The notes beneath the pieces were generated by a model. It ran no database searches, was not told the origin of the DNA, and saw nothing but the letters and a program-made list of their open reading frames with translations. Shown here one piece after another: positions 1-9,431 of a DNA stretch of 64,000 nt. Origin of the DNA: Denticeps clupeoides (taxonomy: Eukaryota; Chordata; Actinopteri; Clupeiformes; Denticipitidae); NCBI RefSeq assembly GCF_900700375.1, contig NC_041724.1:19254893-19318892 (forward strand). The letters are read 5' to 3'. Each line of letters begins with the position of its first letter. Positions within the stretch are counted from its first letter, which is position 1. Made by a program: the position numbers and the translations under genes.

Positions 1-169
1 ACTAAATCTTTTCTAGTAAGCAAAATGCTTTTAAATCAAGAATACATTAAAGGTATCGGGTGATCTAGTTGATAGTTTTTAGAACTCACACCCCACTGCC
101 CGTGTTCGCATCCAGGACAAGGAAGGATTAAAAAAATTATATTTTTCAGACTTTTATAAAAAAAACAAT

Positions 170-256
170 TCCTTCGAGCCGGAATTGAACCAGCGACCTA
201 AGGATTACAGGCAGTACAACTACAGTCCTCCGCTCTACCAGCTGAGCTATCGAAGG
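170..256 (-). tRNA. tRNA-Tyr (GTA) with intron
   Basis: The minus strand gives a cloverleaf beginning CCTTCGATAGCTC and ending GGCTCGAAGGA, with a GTA anticodon followed by a short intron of about 13 nt as in other vertebrate tRNA-Tyr genes. Acceptor and T arms pair fully. The 87-nt length includes the intron. Confidence 0.92.
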
Positions 257-443
257 AACAAACACCACACAACCTGACAATAAATATGAACGTGTGTCAT
301 AAAGAAGAACTGAATACCAGAACTTGGCTGTACAAGAATAAAAAAAGTTATTTTAGTCTGTAAAAAAAAAATTTATGGATTCCACTTACAACAAAACAAC
401 TAAAATAGTGACAGAACTTTTTTAATCAGTCAAAATCAGAAGG

Positions 444-515
444 TCCCTGGTGGTCTAGTGGTTAGGATTCGGCGCTCTCACCGCCGCGGCCCGGGTTCGA
501 TTCCCGGTCAGGGAA
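444..515 (+). tRNA. tRNA-Glu (CTC)
   Basis: A complete 72-nt tRNA-Glu starts TCCCTGGTGGTCTAG and ends TCAGGGAA. The anticodon loop reads CTCTCAC and the anticodon and T stems pair perfectly. It matches the usual vertebrate tRNA-Glu-CTC. Confidence 0.95.
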
Positions 516-700
516 AGTTGGTAAGGTTTTATTTATTAATTATTTTCAGGATTTTTTCGCAGAAAAAAAAAAGTCCTTAAAGGGAAAGTTTTGTAAGATT
601 TTCCCTTTATGCTTTTCAGGATTTTTGCTTAAAAAAAAACCTTCTTCAAGCCGGAATTAATCTAGCGATCTAAGCTTTTCAACCAAGAATGTGTTGAATG

Positions 701-771
701 TGCCTGGTTGTCTATAGGTTAGGACTCAGGTCTCTCATCCAGCTACCGGGGTTCGTGTCCTGGTCAAGGAA
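701..771 (+). pseudogene. tRNA-Glu-like relic
   Basis: The A-box, B-box and acceptor remain recognisable as tRNA-Glu-derived, but the anticodon and T stems are eroded. The same relic recurs at 1817-1887 (+), 3521-3590 (-) and 3944-4013 (-), so it is a fixed part of the repeat unit. Confidence 0.7.
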
Positions 772-866
772 GGTTTGAAAAAATTAGCAATTTAGCCAGG
801 CCTTGGCTGTACAACAAAATGTCTTTTAGTCAGCAAGACACTTTTAAATCTTGAATTAACCAAGGC

Positions 867-938
867 TCCCTGGTGGTCTAGTGGTTAGGATTCGGCGCTT
901 TCACCGCCGCAGCCCGGGTTCGATTCCCGGTCAGGGAA
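867..938 (+). tRNA. tRNA-Glu (TTC)
   Basis: A 72-nt tRNA-Glu with anticodon loop CTTTCAC, hence TTC. All stems pair. It lies about 350 bp after the CTC isoacceptor, so one unit supplies both glutamate anticodons. Confidence 0.94.
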
Positions 939-1017
939 TCTTTGTAAGGTTTTATTTATTAATTCTGTCACATTTTTCTTTAAAAAAAAGTCCTTTAATA
1001 CCAGGAATTTGATAAAT

Positions 1018-1078
1018 GTGCGTGGTGGTCTAGTGGGCTCTCACCAAACTGCCTGGGTTCTCTTCCCGGTCAAGGAAG
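1018..1078 (+). pseudogene. Truncated tRNA-Glu-like relic
   Basis: The GTGGTCTAGTGG A-box and a CCCGGTCAAGGA 3' end are kept, but the D/anticodon region has lost about ten bases. The second copy is at about 2135-2193. Confidence 0.6.
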
Positions 1079-1287
1079 GGTTGTAAAAACTTGCCATTAT
1101 GCCAGGTCTGGGCTGTCCAACTAAATCTTTTCTAGTAAGCAAAATGCTTTTAAATCAAGAATACATTAAAGGTATCGGGTGATCTAGTTGATAGTTTTTA
1201 GAACTCACACCCCACTGCCCGTGTTCGCATCCAGGACAAGGAAGGATTAAAAAATTATATTTTTCAGACTTTTATAAAAAAAAAAAT

Positions 1288-1374
1288 TCCTTCGAGCCGG
1301 AATTGAACCAGCGACCTAAGGATTACAGGCAGTACAACTACAGTCCTCCGCTCTACCAGCTGAGCTATCGAAGG
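1288..1374 (-). tRNA. tRNA-Tyr (GTA) with intron, unit 2
   Basis: Identical in structure to the tRNA-Tyr at 170-256: 87 nt, GTA anticodon, short intron, paired acceptor and T arms. It is the second tandem copy. Confidence 0.92.
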
Positions 1375-1560
1375 AACAAACGCCACACAACCTGACAATA
1401 AATATGAACGTGTGTCATAAAGAAGAATTGAATACCAGAACTTGGCTGTACAAGAATAAAAAGTTACTTTAGTCTGTAAGAAAAAAATTTAATGGATTCC
1501 ACTTACAACAAAACAACTAAAATAGTGACAGATCTTTTTTAATCAGTTAAAGTCAGAAGG

Positions 1561-1632
1561 TCCCTGGTGGTCTAGTGGTTAGGATTCGGCGCTCTCACCG
1601 CCGCGGCCCGGGTTCGATTCCCGGTCAGGGAA
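1561..1632 (+). tRNA. tRNA-Glu (CTC), unit 2
   Basis: A 72-nt copy of the tRNA-Glu(CTC) at 444-515, with no changes that disturb its stems. Confidence 0.95.
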
Positions 1633-1816
1633 AGTTGGTAATGTTTTATTTATTAATTATTTTCAGGATTTTTTCGCAGAAAAAAAAAGTCCTTAAAGGG
1701 AAAGTTTTGTAAGATTTTCCCTTTATGCTTTTCAGGATTTTTGCTTAAAAAAAAACCTTCTTCAAGCCGGAATTGATCTAGCGATCTAAGCTTTTCAACC
1801 AAGAATGTGTTGAATG

Positions 1817-1887
1817 TGCCTGGTTGTCTATAGGTTAGTATTCAGGTCTTTCATCCAGCTACCGGGGTTCGCGTCATGGTCAAGGAA
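1817..1887 (+). pseudogene. tRNA-Glu-like relic, unit 2
   Basis: Second copy of the eroded tRNA-Glu relic at 701-771, with a few further substitutions. Confidence 0.65.
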
Positions 1888-1982
1888 GGGTTGAAAAAAT
1901 TAGCAATTTAGCCAGGCCTTGGCTGTACAACAAAATGTCTTTTAGTCAGCAAGACACTTTTAAATTTTGAATTAACCAAGGC

Positions 1983-2053
1983 TCCCTGGTGGTCTAGTGG
2001 TTAGGATTCGGCACTTTCACAGCCGCGGCCCGTGTTCGATTCCGGTCAGGGAA
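1983..2053 (+). pseudogene. tRNA-Glu (TTC) degraded copy, unit 2
   Basis: This is the unit-2 counterpart of the intact gene at 867-938. It has A-A in the anticodon stem, a changed T stem (CCGTG) and one base missing in the T arm, so it is 71 nt and probably non-functional. The anticodon is still TTC. Consensus error cannot be excluded, given similar defects nearer the gap. Confidence 0.75.
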
Positions 2054-2405
2054 AATTTTGTAAGGTTTTATTTATTAATTCTGTCACATTTTTCTAAAAA
2101 AAAAAGTCCTTTAATACCAGGAATTTGATAAATGTGCGTGGTGGTCTAGTGGGCTCTCACCAAACTGCCTGGGTTCTCTTCCCGGTCAAGGAAGGGTTGT
2201 AAAAACTTGCCATTATGCCAGGTCTGGCTGTCCAACTAAATCTTTTCTAGTAAGCAAAATGCTTTTAAATCAAGAATACATTAAAGGTATCGGGTTGATC
2301 TAGTTGATAGTTTTTAGAACTCACACCCCACTGCCCCTGTTCGCATCCAGGACAAGGAAGGATTAAAAAAATTATATTTTTCAGACTTTTATAAAAAAAA
2401 ACAAT

Positions 2406-2494
2406 TCCTTCGAGCCGGTAATTGAACCAGCGACCTAAGGATTACAGGCAGATACAACTACAGTCCTCCGCTCTACCAGCTGAGCTATCGAAGG
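2406..2494 (-). pseudogene. tRNA-Tyr copy with inserted bases, unit 3
   Basis: This copy is 89 nt instead of 87, with one extra base in the T-arm region and one in the intron region. Flanking sequence shows the same kind of single-base insertions relative to units 1 and 2. It lies about 110 bp from the gap, so low-quality consensus is at least as likely as real decay. Confidence 0.6.
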
Positions 2495-2606
2495 AACAAA
2501 CACCAATACAACCTGACAATAAATATGAACGTAGTGTCATAAAGAAGAATTGAATACCAGAACTTGGCTGTACAAGAATAAAAAAAGTTATTTTAGTCTG
2601 TAAGAA

Positions 2607-3106
2607 NNNNNNNNNNNNNNNNNNNNNNNNNNNNNNNNNNNNNNNNNNNNNNNNNNNNNNNNNNNNNNNNNNNNNNNNNNNNNNNNNNNNNNNNNNNNNN
2701 NNNNNNNNNNNNNNNNNNNNNNNNNNNNNNNNNNNNNNNNNNNNNNNNNNNNNNNNNNNNNNNNNNNNNNNNNNNNNNNNNNNNNNNNNNNNNNNNNNNN
2801 NNNNNNNNNNNNNNNNNNNNNNNNNNNNNNNNNNNNNNNNNNNNNNNNNNNNNNNNNNNNNNNNNNNNNNNNNNNNNNNNNNNNNNNNNNNNNNNNNNNN
2901 NNNNNNNNNNNNNNNNNNNNNNNNNNNNNNNNNNNNNNNNNNNNNNNNNNNNNNNNNNNNNNNNNNNNNNNNNNNNNNNNNNNNNNNNNNNNNNNNNNNN
3001 NNNNNNNNNNNNNNNNNNNNNNNNNNNNNNNNNNNNNNNNNNNNNNNNNNNNNNNNNNNNNNNNNNNNNNNNNNNNNNNNNNNNNNNNNNNNNNNNNNNN
3101 NNNNNN
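2607..3106. other. Assembly gap (500 N)
   Basis: A run of exactly 500 N. The round number suggests a placeholder, so the true size is unknown. It sits where the tandem tRNA array changes orientation. Confidence 0.99.
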
Positions 3107-3128
3107 TATAAATAAAAATTTACAAACT

Positions 3129-3200
3129 TTCCCTGACCGGGAATCGAACCCGGGCCGCGGCGGTGAGAGCGCTGAATCCTAACCACTAGACAACCAGGGA
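3129..3200 (-). tRNA. tRNA-Glu (CTC), inverted copy
   Basis: A 72-nt tRNA-Glu on minus with a CTC anticodon. It differs from the plus copies in the D-arm region (TTG for TGG-type base) and has one A-C mismatch in the anticodon stem, so function is likely but not certain. Confidence 0.75.
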
Positions 3201-3387
3201 CCTTCTGATTTTGACTGATTAAAAAGTTCTGTCACTATTTTAGTTGTTTTGTTGTAAGTGGAATCCATAAAAATTTTTTCTTACAGACTAAAATAACTTT
3301 TTTTATTCTTGTACAGCCAAGTTCTGGTATTCAGTTCTTCTTTATGACACACGTTCATATTTACTGTCAGGTGGTGTGGTGTTTGTT

Positions 3388-3474
3388 CCTTCGATAGCTC
3401 AGCTGGTAGAGCGTAGGACTGTAGTTGTACTGCCTGTAATCCTTAGGTCGCTGGTTCAATTCTGGCTCGAAGGA
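3388..3474 (+). tRNA. tRNA-Tyr (GTA), inverted copy
   Basis: An 87-nt tRNA-Tyr on plus with GTA anticodon and intron. It carries a G-to-T change near the D/anticodon junction and one T-stem C-to-T change that still allows a G-T pair. Confidence 0.8.
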
Positions 3475-3520
3475 ATTGTTTTTTTCATAAAAGTCTGAAA
3501 AATATAATTTTTTTAATCCT

Positions 3521-3590
3521 TCCTTGACCATGACGCGAACCCCGGTAGCTGGATGAGAGACCTGAATCCTAACCTATAGACAACCAGGCA
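3521..3590 (-). pseudogene. tRNA-Glu-like relic, inverted copy
   Basis: Reverse-complement copy of the eroded relic seen at 701-771. Confidence 0.65.
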
Positions 3591-3775
3591 CATTCAACAC
3601 ATTCTTGGTTGAAAAGCTTAGATCGCTAGATCAATTCCGGCTTGAAGAAGGTTTTTTTTTTAAGCAAAAATCCTGAAAAGCATAAAGGGAAAATCTTACA
3701 AAACTTTCCCTTTAAGGACTTTTTTTTTCTGCGAAAAAATCCTGAAAATAATTAATAAATAAAACCTTACCAACT

Positions 3776-3847
3776 TTCCCTGACCGGGAATCGAACCCAG
3801 GCCGCAGCGGTGAAAGCGCCCAATCCTAACCACTAGACCACCAGGGA
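3776..3847 (-). tRNA. tRNA-Glu (TTC), inverted copy
   Basis: A 72-nt tRNA-Glu with a TTC anticodon on minus. The anticodon stem has one G-G mismatch and a G-T pair compared with 867-938, so it may be weak or inactive. Confidence 0.65.
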
Positions 3848-3943
3848 TCCTTGGTTAATTCAAGATTTAAAAGTGTCTTGCTGACTAAAAGAAATTTTGT
3901 TGTACAGCCAAGGCCTGGCTAAATTGCTAATTGTTTCAACCCT

Positions 3944-4013
3944 TCCTTGACCATGACGCGAACCCCGGTAGCTGGATGAAAGACCTGAATCCTAACCTAT
4001 AGACAACCAGGCA
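3944..4013 (-). pseudogene. tRNA-Glu-like relic, second inverted copy
   Basis: Another reverse-complement copy of the relic at 701-771. A second copy within one kilobase shows that the inverted side also held tandem units. Confidence 0.6.
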
Positions 4014-4182
4014 CATTCAACACATTCTTGGTTGAATAGCTTAGATCGCTAGATCAATTCCGGCTTGAAGAAGGTTTTTTTTTAAGCAAAAATCCTGAAA
4101 AGCATAAAGGGAAAATCTTACAAAACTTTACCTTTAAGGACTTTTTTTTTTCTACGAAAAAATCCTGAACAGAATTAATAAC

Positions 4183-4221
4183 CTCACCGCCGCGGCCCAG
4201 GCTCGATTCCCGGTCAGGGAA
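4183..4221 (+). pseudogene. 3' half of a tRNA-Glu at an inversion junction
   Basis: Only the anticodon 3' side, T arm and acceptor 3' strand of a tRNA-Glu are present. They join a minus-oriented spacer, which marks a rearrangement breakpoint inside a tRNA gene. Confidence 0.75.
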
Positions 4222-4315
4222 AATTTGTAAGGTTTTATTTATTAATTCCTTTTCAGGATTTTTTTCGTAGAAAAAAAAAGTCCTTAAAGGGACTTAATCA
4301 GTTAAAGTCCAAAGG

Positions 4316-4388
4316 TCCCTGGTGGTCTAGTGGTTAGGATTCGGCGCTCTCACTGCTTGCGGCCCGGGTTCGATTCCCGGTCAGGGAA
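4316..4388 (+). tRNA. tRNA-Glu (CTC) with altered anticodon stem
   Basis: The ends, A-box and B-box match the intact CTC genes, but the 3' side of the anticodon stem reads TGCTTGC in place of CGCCGC. This adds a base and weakens the stem. It is either a degraded copy or a consensus error. Confidence 0.55.
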
Positions 4389-4489
4389 AGTTTTGTAAGA
4401 TTTACCCTTTATGCTTTTCAGGATTGCTTTTCAAGTTAGAATTAATCTAGCAATCTAAGCTTTTCAACCAGGAATGTGCCTGGTTGTCT

Positions 4490-5720
4490 CCACTGGGCTC
4501 CTGTTGATGGACTGGGGTCTGGTAGATCCTCTCCTGCTTGGTACTGAAGTCCACTATTAACTTGTGTGGAGATTGTTCCTCTGGCACCAATTCTCCAAGA
4601 TTTCCAATCTCCTCCAGGTAGGCCTTCTCATCGTTGTCAGAGATCAGGCCCACCATGACGGTGTCAGCAACTTGATAGGTGTTGGAGTTTGTAGTGACTG
4701 CACAGTCGAATGTGTACAGGGAGTACAGCAGGGGGTTCAGAACACAGCCCCGGGGGGCTCCAGTGCTGAGTGTGATGGCTGAGACATGTCCGCCCATCCT
4801 TACTGCCTGTGGTCTCCCGGTTAGGAAGTTGGAGATCCACTGACAGAGAGATGATCTGAGTCCCAGGTGCTCCAGCTTGGTGGTGAGTGTGGAAGGGATT
4901 ATTGTGTTAAATGCTGAACTGTAGTCAATGAAGAGCATTTTAACATAATTTCCCTTCCGAGTGTCCAGGTGGGTGAGTACTGTATGGAGGAGATGTGATA
5001 TGGCATCATCCGTGGACCGGTTGGGACGGTACGCAAACTGTAGTGGGTCGAGTGTATCTGGTAGTGAAGAAATGATGAAGTCTCTGACCAGCCGTTCAAA
5101 GATCTTCATCACTACTGAGGTGAGGGCTACAGGGCGGTAGTCGTTGAGGGAGGCAGGATGGGTTTTTCTTGGGGACCAGAACAATGATGGACTCCTTGAA
5201 GCATGTGGGATCACCGACTGAGATAGAGAGAGGTTGAATATCTCTGTAAACACAGGTGCTAGCTGGTCCGCGCAGGCTCTGAGGATTCTCTCCGAGATGC
5301 CCTCTGGTCCAGCTGCCTTCCTGGTGTTTCACTCTCTTGAAGGCTCTCCTCACATCATGCTCGGTGATGACGAACGCGTTCTCGGTGCTGGCAGTGTCCT
5401 CCCGTCTGCAGCTGTTGGAGCCGCTAGCCGTAGCATCGCTAGCGCCTTTAGCTGCAGCCTCGAAGCGAGCATAGAACGTATTTAGCTCGACTGCCAGGGA
5501 CACTTCCACATTCATCATACCAGATGTTGGTGCTTTATAATCCATGATCGTTCTTAGTCACTCTGTTCGAGTTGTGACTCCAGTTTCTTCCCATAGCGCT
5601 GCTTCGCCTCCTTCACCGCTTTCCTGACGCTGTATGATGCAGCCTTGTATGGTCCCATGTCCCCGGAAGCGGGCCCCGCATTATAGGTCGCAGTGCGAGA
5701 TTTCAGAGCGTCGCGGATGG
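4490..5720 (-). mobile_element. L2/CR1-type LINE fragment, linker and reverse transcriptase
   Basis: Minus-strand reading shows the non-LTR reverse transcriptase: a [18 protein letters not shown] motif (about 5060-5160), [12 protein letters not shown], and a first catalytic block [12 protein letters not shown] (about 4915-4950), then [14 protein letters not shown]. The upstream linker reads through about 5100-5700 in a shifted frame. The FADD region is eroded and the 3' end is missing. Several frame changes show the copy is dead. It interrupts the tRNA unit at about 4490. Confidence 0.85.
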
Positions 5721-5739
5721 TTTTATATTATATATTTAT

Positions 5740-6930
5740 ATTAGATATTATATGAATGATTTCATCAGATGTGAGCTTGGAAAATTGATTTAGAGCAGTT
5801 GTAGAACCTACAGAGGGTAGAGTAGGATTTGTGGTGGAGAATGTCTCACAGATTTTTTTCAATCTTCCCTGTGAAGTTGGAAAAATCATCAGCTGTTAGG
5901 GAAGTTGGGGCAGGGGGAGTCGGAGGGTTGAGTAGAGATAAGAAGATGTTGAGGGCAGAGGCTTCTAGTTTTGCTTTGTAGAAAGCAGTTTTAGCAGAAG
6001 TGAGGTTAGTGGAGAATTTGCACAGAAGATTGTGGTAATACAGCAGTTGTGAGTCAAGCTGACATTTCTTGTATTTTCTTTGATTACTTCGCAATGTATA
6101 GGAGAGCCAGGGCGCAGGAGGAGAAGTCCTTCTGGTTTTTTTGATAGAGGACAGAGGTGATCCATGGAAAGGGAAAGTGAGGTGAGAGTTAGTAGCGGTC
6201 TCTAGTGGTAAGGAGAAGAACAAATCAGAGGTTGAGAGATGTGAGAGAATGCAGGAAGATACAGATGAAGGTGAGACTTTGAAGGTTGTATTGAATGGGG
6301 GACAGTTGTGGATCCTCTAGGTAGAGTGAGCGTGATGGTCAGGAAGTGGTGGTCAGAGATGTGAAGGGGAGTGGAAGAAAGGTCAGAAGTTGGAGAAGGA
6401 CGACTGAAGACCAGGTCCAGGACATTCCCTCCTTTGTGTGTGGGAGAGGTGTTGCTGTTGGTCAAGGAAAAGGAGTGGAGAAAGGGAAGAAGGCAGGATG
6501 TTTGGAGTTTGGCTGGTGGAAGATTGAAGTCGCCATGGAGAGTTAGGGGGGTGTCAAGGAGAAAATGCTGAGGAGTGTGTCCAATTCATTTATAAAGGTC
6601 CCAAGTGGCCCTGGAGGGCGATATAAGACAATGAGAAGCATGTTCACAGGAGAAGAAACTGAGACTGCATGGAATTCAAATGAAGAGATGTTAAGATGTG
6701 GGAGAGGCATTGGTGTGAAGGACCAATTCCATGATATTAAAAGGCCAGTACCCCCTCCTCTCCCAGTTGTTCTAGGAGTGTGGGAGAACGTGTAGGCAGA
6801 AGATGTAGCCGTGTTCTGAGGGACATCCAGGTCCTGTTAGCGCCAGGAATTCTATGCAGTGGAGACTAGTGAGGCCAGAGATGAAGTCAGCAGATTGACA
6901 GTTCCAGAGCCCACCTACACACTTATTTGA
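5740..6930 (-). mobile_element. Second LINE fragment, endonuclease end and linker
   Basis: Minus-strand frames give an APE-type endonuclease C-terminus (LDLVFSRPSP then HISDHHFLTITLTLP, about 6210-6420) followed by linker ending about 5850. Sequence differs from the piece at 4490-5720, so this is another LINE family or a separate insertion. It has multiple frame breaks and no reverse transcriptase. Confidence 0.75.
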
Positions 6931-7399
6931 GAAGTAGATGACAGGGGCGGGGGTAGATGAGGTTTTGGTAACAGAGCTCTGCAGCGTGAGTATGTTTTAC
7001 TAGGCAAGAGATAGTTACTGGAATAGGTTTCAGACACATGGTTACTGTGAAGAAACAGGCTAAATGGAAAAGGAGGATTAAGGAAGATGCCAGGTTTGGA
7101 TTTGACAGCTGTGATTTAACCACGGAGTGACCTTCACTATAAATCCTAAGTCCAGCCCCTTAATTTACACCTCAGGAACCCAAAACTATCAGTGATTGAC
7201 CAGCCGAGTAAGATAATGATGACAACACTTGGTGCTGCTTAAACACAATCTACCTTTCAATACACACCACACAACTGATAGTTCTACACAAGTCCTACAG
7301 CTGAGCTTACAAACAGACAGTAAACAAAATCTAGATCCTACCTTTCCAGAAGAGACAAATACAACGATGGACAAGAAGCACAAGAACAAGAAGTGAACA

Positions 7400-7670
7400 A
7401 GATGGACAAGAAGTTCATAGATCTTCATCATGACTGAGGTGAGGGCTACAGGGCGGTAGTCATTGAGGGAGGCAGGATGGGGTTTCTTCGGGCCCGGAAC
7501 AATGATGGATTCCTTGAAGCATGTGGGGATCACCGACTGAGATAAAGAGGTTGAATATCTCTGTGAACACAGGTGCTAGCTGGTCTGCACAGGCTCTGAG
7601 GATTCTCCCCGAGATGCCATCTGGTCCAAATGAGCTGGGGCCACTGCTGCCACGGTCATCGTATTGGAAG
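7400..7670 (-). mobile_element. Short LINE reverse-transcriptase fragment
   Basis: Minus-strand frames repeat the segment [19 protein letters not shown] and the upstream [20 protein letters not shown], which also occur at 5060-5300. It is a truncated second copy of the 4490-5720 family. Nothing recognisable was seen at 6930-7400 or in the AT-rich stretch 7670-8100. Confidence 0.75.
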
Positions 7671-8179
7671 AATAAATCGCGGTTCAGACAATATAAAAAA
7701 AGAATAGATATCTTAAAACAAAGCATAATTGTTTCTTAAGTAACGTATAACACGGAACTTCAAACAGTGTGAGCATTTCCCTTATTAAATAACTAACTAT
7801 AATGATATACAAGCTTATTAACTAAAAAACTAAAAAATCATAAAATCCTTGGAAATGTGTATTCTGCAATCTAGCACAGTATGTCAATGACATCATAATT
7901 GAATACAACATTTATTTTGTAAAACAGATATCAAATATATTCATAAAATAACAAAATGATTCAAATAATTCAACATGTACCAAAAATTATAATAATAATA
8001 TAATAAAGTATTATAATAATAATAAATTATTATAATTATTATCAGATCCTTTTATCCGGTGTAGTAGAGAATCAGTTGTTACAAGGACAGTCCCCCAGGA
8101 GCAGCACAGGGTTAAGTGGCTCGCTCGTTACACATTTAACTCTTTTACATTTTAATGTGAATTTAAATAAGATCTGGCC

Positions 8180-9290
8180 AGTCAGAATGTCATAACCTTA
8201 ACTTCTGTAAGTGAAGCTGAATTAAACCCACTCTGCATGGCATGAAGGTGAGTGATGCTGACAGTAGAGCCCACTTCAGTGCTAACGAGGGCCACTTCAT
8301 GCCAGAGGTGGACCCGTACCACCCCTGTGGAATGTTCAGGTTCGATAGGTGTTGTTGGTATGGTCTGGCCCCTTGAAGTGCTACAGGTGTCAAAATGTAA
8401 GTGAGTATGAGTCAAATCTGCATAATATTTGGTGATTGATGGTGATTATAAACATAAACTATATGAAATGGTCAGTTCAGAAGTGGCCACTGATGCAAAA
8501 TCCTACCTTCAGAAGTCTTCCTGTGATTGTGAAAAATGTCTCCCCAGCAGCGACCTCTTCGAGGCTCTCCAGCTCTTGTGAGGGGGTGAAACGGCACGGC
8601 AGCAAGCTTGTCTTACCTCAGGGGGAATGGCTAACTCGGAACAGCCAAAGACTATTAAAAAATAGCGGTTGAAGTTTTCTAGATAATAACTTTGACCTTC
8701 CTGAAGCTGGGAACAGTCGATGCTTTAAAATGGACAAGTCTGCACCTTGTGCCATCGCTCAGCCCACAAGTTGCAACGGACTGAACAGACTTGCTTGCCA
8801 GCATGCTGTCCCGCATCTCATATTCAGTTGTACAGGTTGCTTCACGCCGGATGGGTGTTTGCCTTTGGTACGGAAAACATGTCTAGGAGGAAAATACAGA
8901 ATATAGAATTATTTATTACAACATGATTTTTTTGCTTATGTGATACACAGCAAGCAAAGCATTTTAGTTTTTGAATTTTAGTTTTGGGCTATAGTTGTGA
9001 TTGTAGAGGGCGGGGTTAGATATGGAGTTGCTGGTGAGATGTGTGTTAAATCATAATAGGCTCTGGTTGAGAAAAGCTATATTTTTAATACATACCTACT
9101 GCCTGGCAGAGTTTTCTATAACTTTCTTTGAATTTGTAGTAATTTTCCTCAGTGTACCTCGTTTTGTGTGGTAACAGAATCTCGTCTCTGTTACTGCTCT
9201 CTCGAGTCTGGCTCGTGCTGCAGTCGCCAAATTAGGTATTCGTTTAAATTTTGACGTCATGCGTTCTATGCGGAGCCAGCCAATCAAAGG
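8180..9290 (-). CDS. Candidate multi-exon gene or remnant with OB-fold-like segment
   Basis: Four minus-strand coding-like blocks have splice signals. Block 1 (about 9290-9098) ends at a GTATGT donor but meets TAG just before it. Block 2 starts at 8882 after a CCTCCTAG acceptor and stays open for about 65 codons. Block 3 (about 8610-8505) contains GETFFTITGRLLK and ends at a GTAGG donor. Block 4 (about 8418-8182) follows a TTATGCAG acceptor and contains VVRVHLWHEVALV and GSTVSITHLHAMQSG, resembling an RPA1-like OB-fold strand pattern. A CRE (9252-9259) and a CCAAT box (about 9278) precede block 1. I could not join all blocks in one frame, so it may be a decayed copy or a transposon-borne single-strand-binding protein. 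Function is inferred only. Confidence 0.3.
9252..9259. promoter_or_regulatory. CRE palindrome TGACGTCA
   Basis: A perfect 8-bp CREB/ATF site. With an inverted CCAAT box about 20 bp away it resembles a small promoter firing on minus toward the OB-fold-like blocks. Confidence 0.4.
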
Positions 9291-9431
9291 CGTTTATGCA
9301 AATTCATTCAAAAAGATTAACATTAGTTTAACATACAGAACATTTATTAGTTCACTTAGCAGGAGTTAAGGTCAGAGTTTTGTTGTTTTAAAGTATTTAA
9401 ATTCCTTTAAATTAATGTTATATTGATTTAT

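Larger units (their letters stand above)
1..2606. repeat. Tandem tRNA-bearing repeat units of about 1.1 kb
   Basis: The same sequence restarts at 1, 1120 and 2235, giving two complete units of 1119 and 1115 bp and a third cut by the gap. Each complete unit carries one tRNA-Tyr on the minus strand, one tRNA-Glu(CTC) and one tRNA-Glu(TTC) or its relic on the plus strand, and three older tRNA-Glu-like relics (in unit 1 at about 54-123, 701-771 and 1018-1078). The copies differ mainly by single substitutions and A-run lengths, so the duplication is fairly recent or the units are homogenised. No protein gene is seen here. Confidence 0.9.
3107..4180. repeat. Inverted copies of the tRNA repeat unit
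   Basis: This stretch is the reverse complement of the unit to the left of the gap: tRNA-Glu genes now lie on minus and tRNA-Tyr on plus, with the same spacers. Orientation flips back at about 4180, where a minus spacer is joined directly to the 3' half of a plus-strand tRNA-Glu. Confidence 0.88.

Noticed and set aside
2593-3186. A 197-codon minus frame
   Set aside because: It is mostly the N gap and ends inside a tRNA-Glu.
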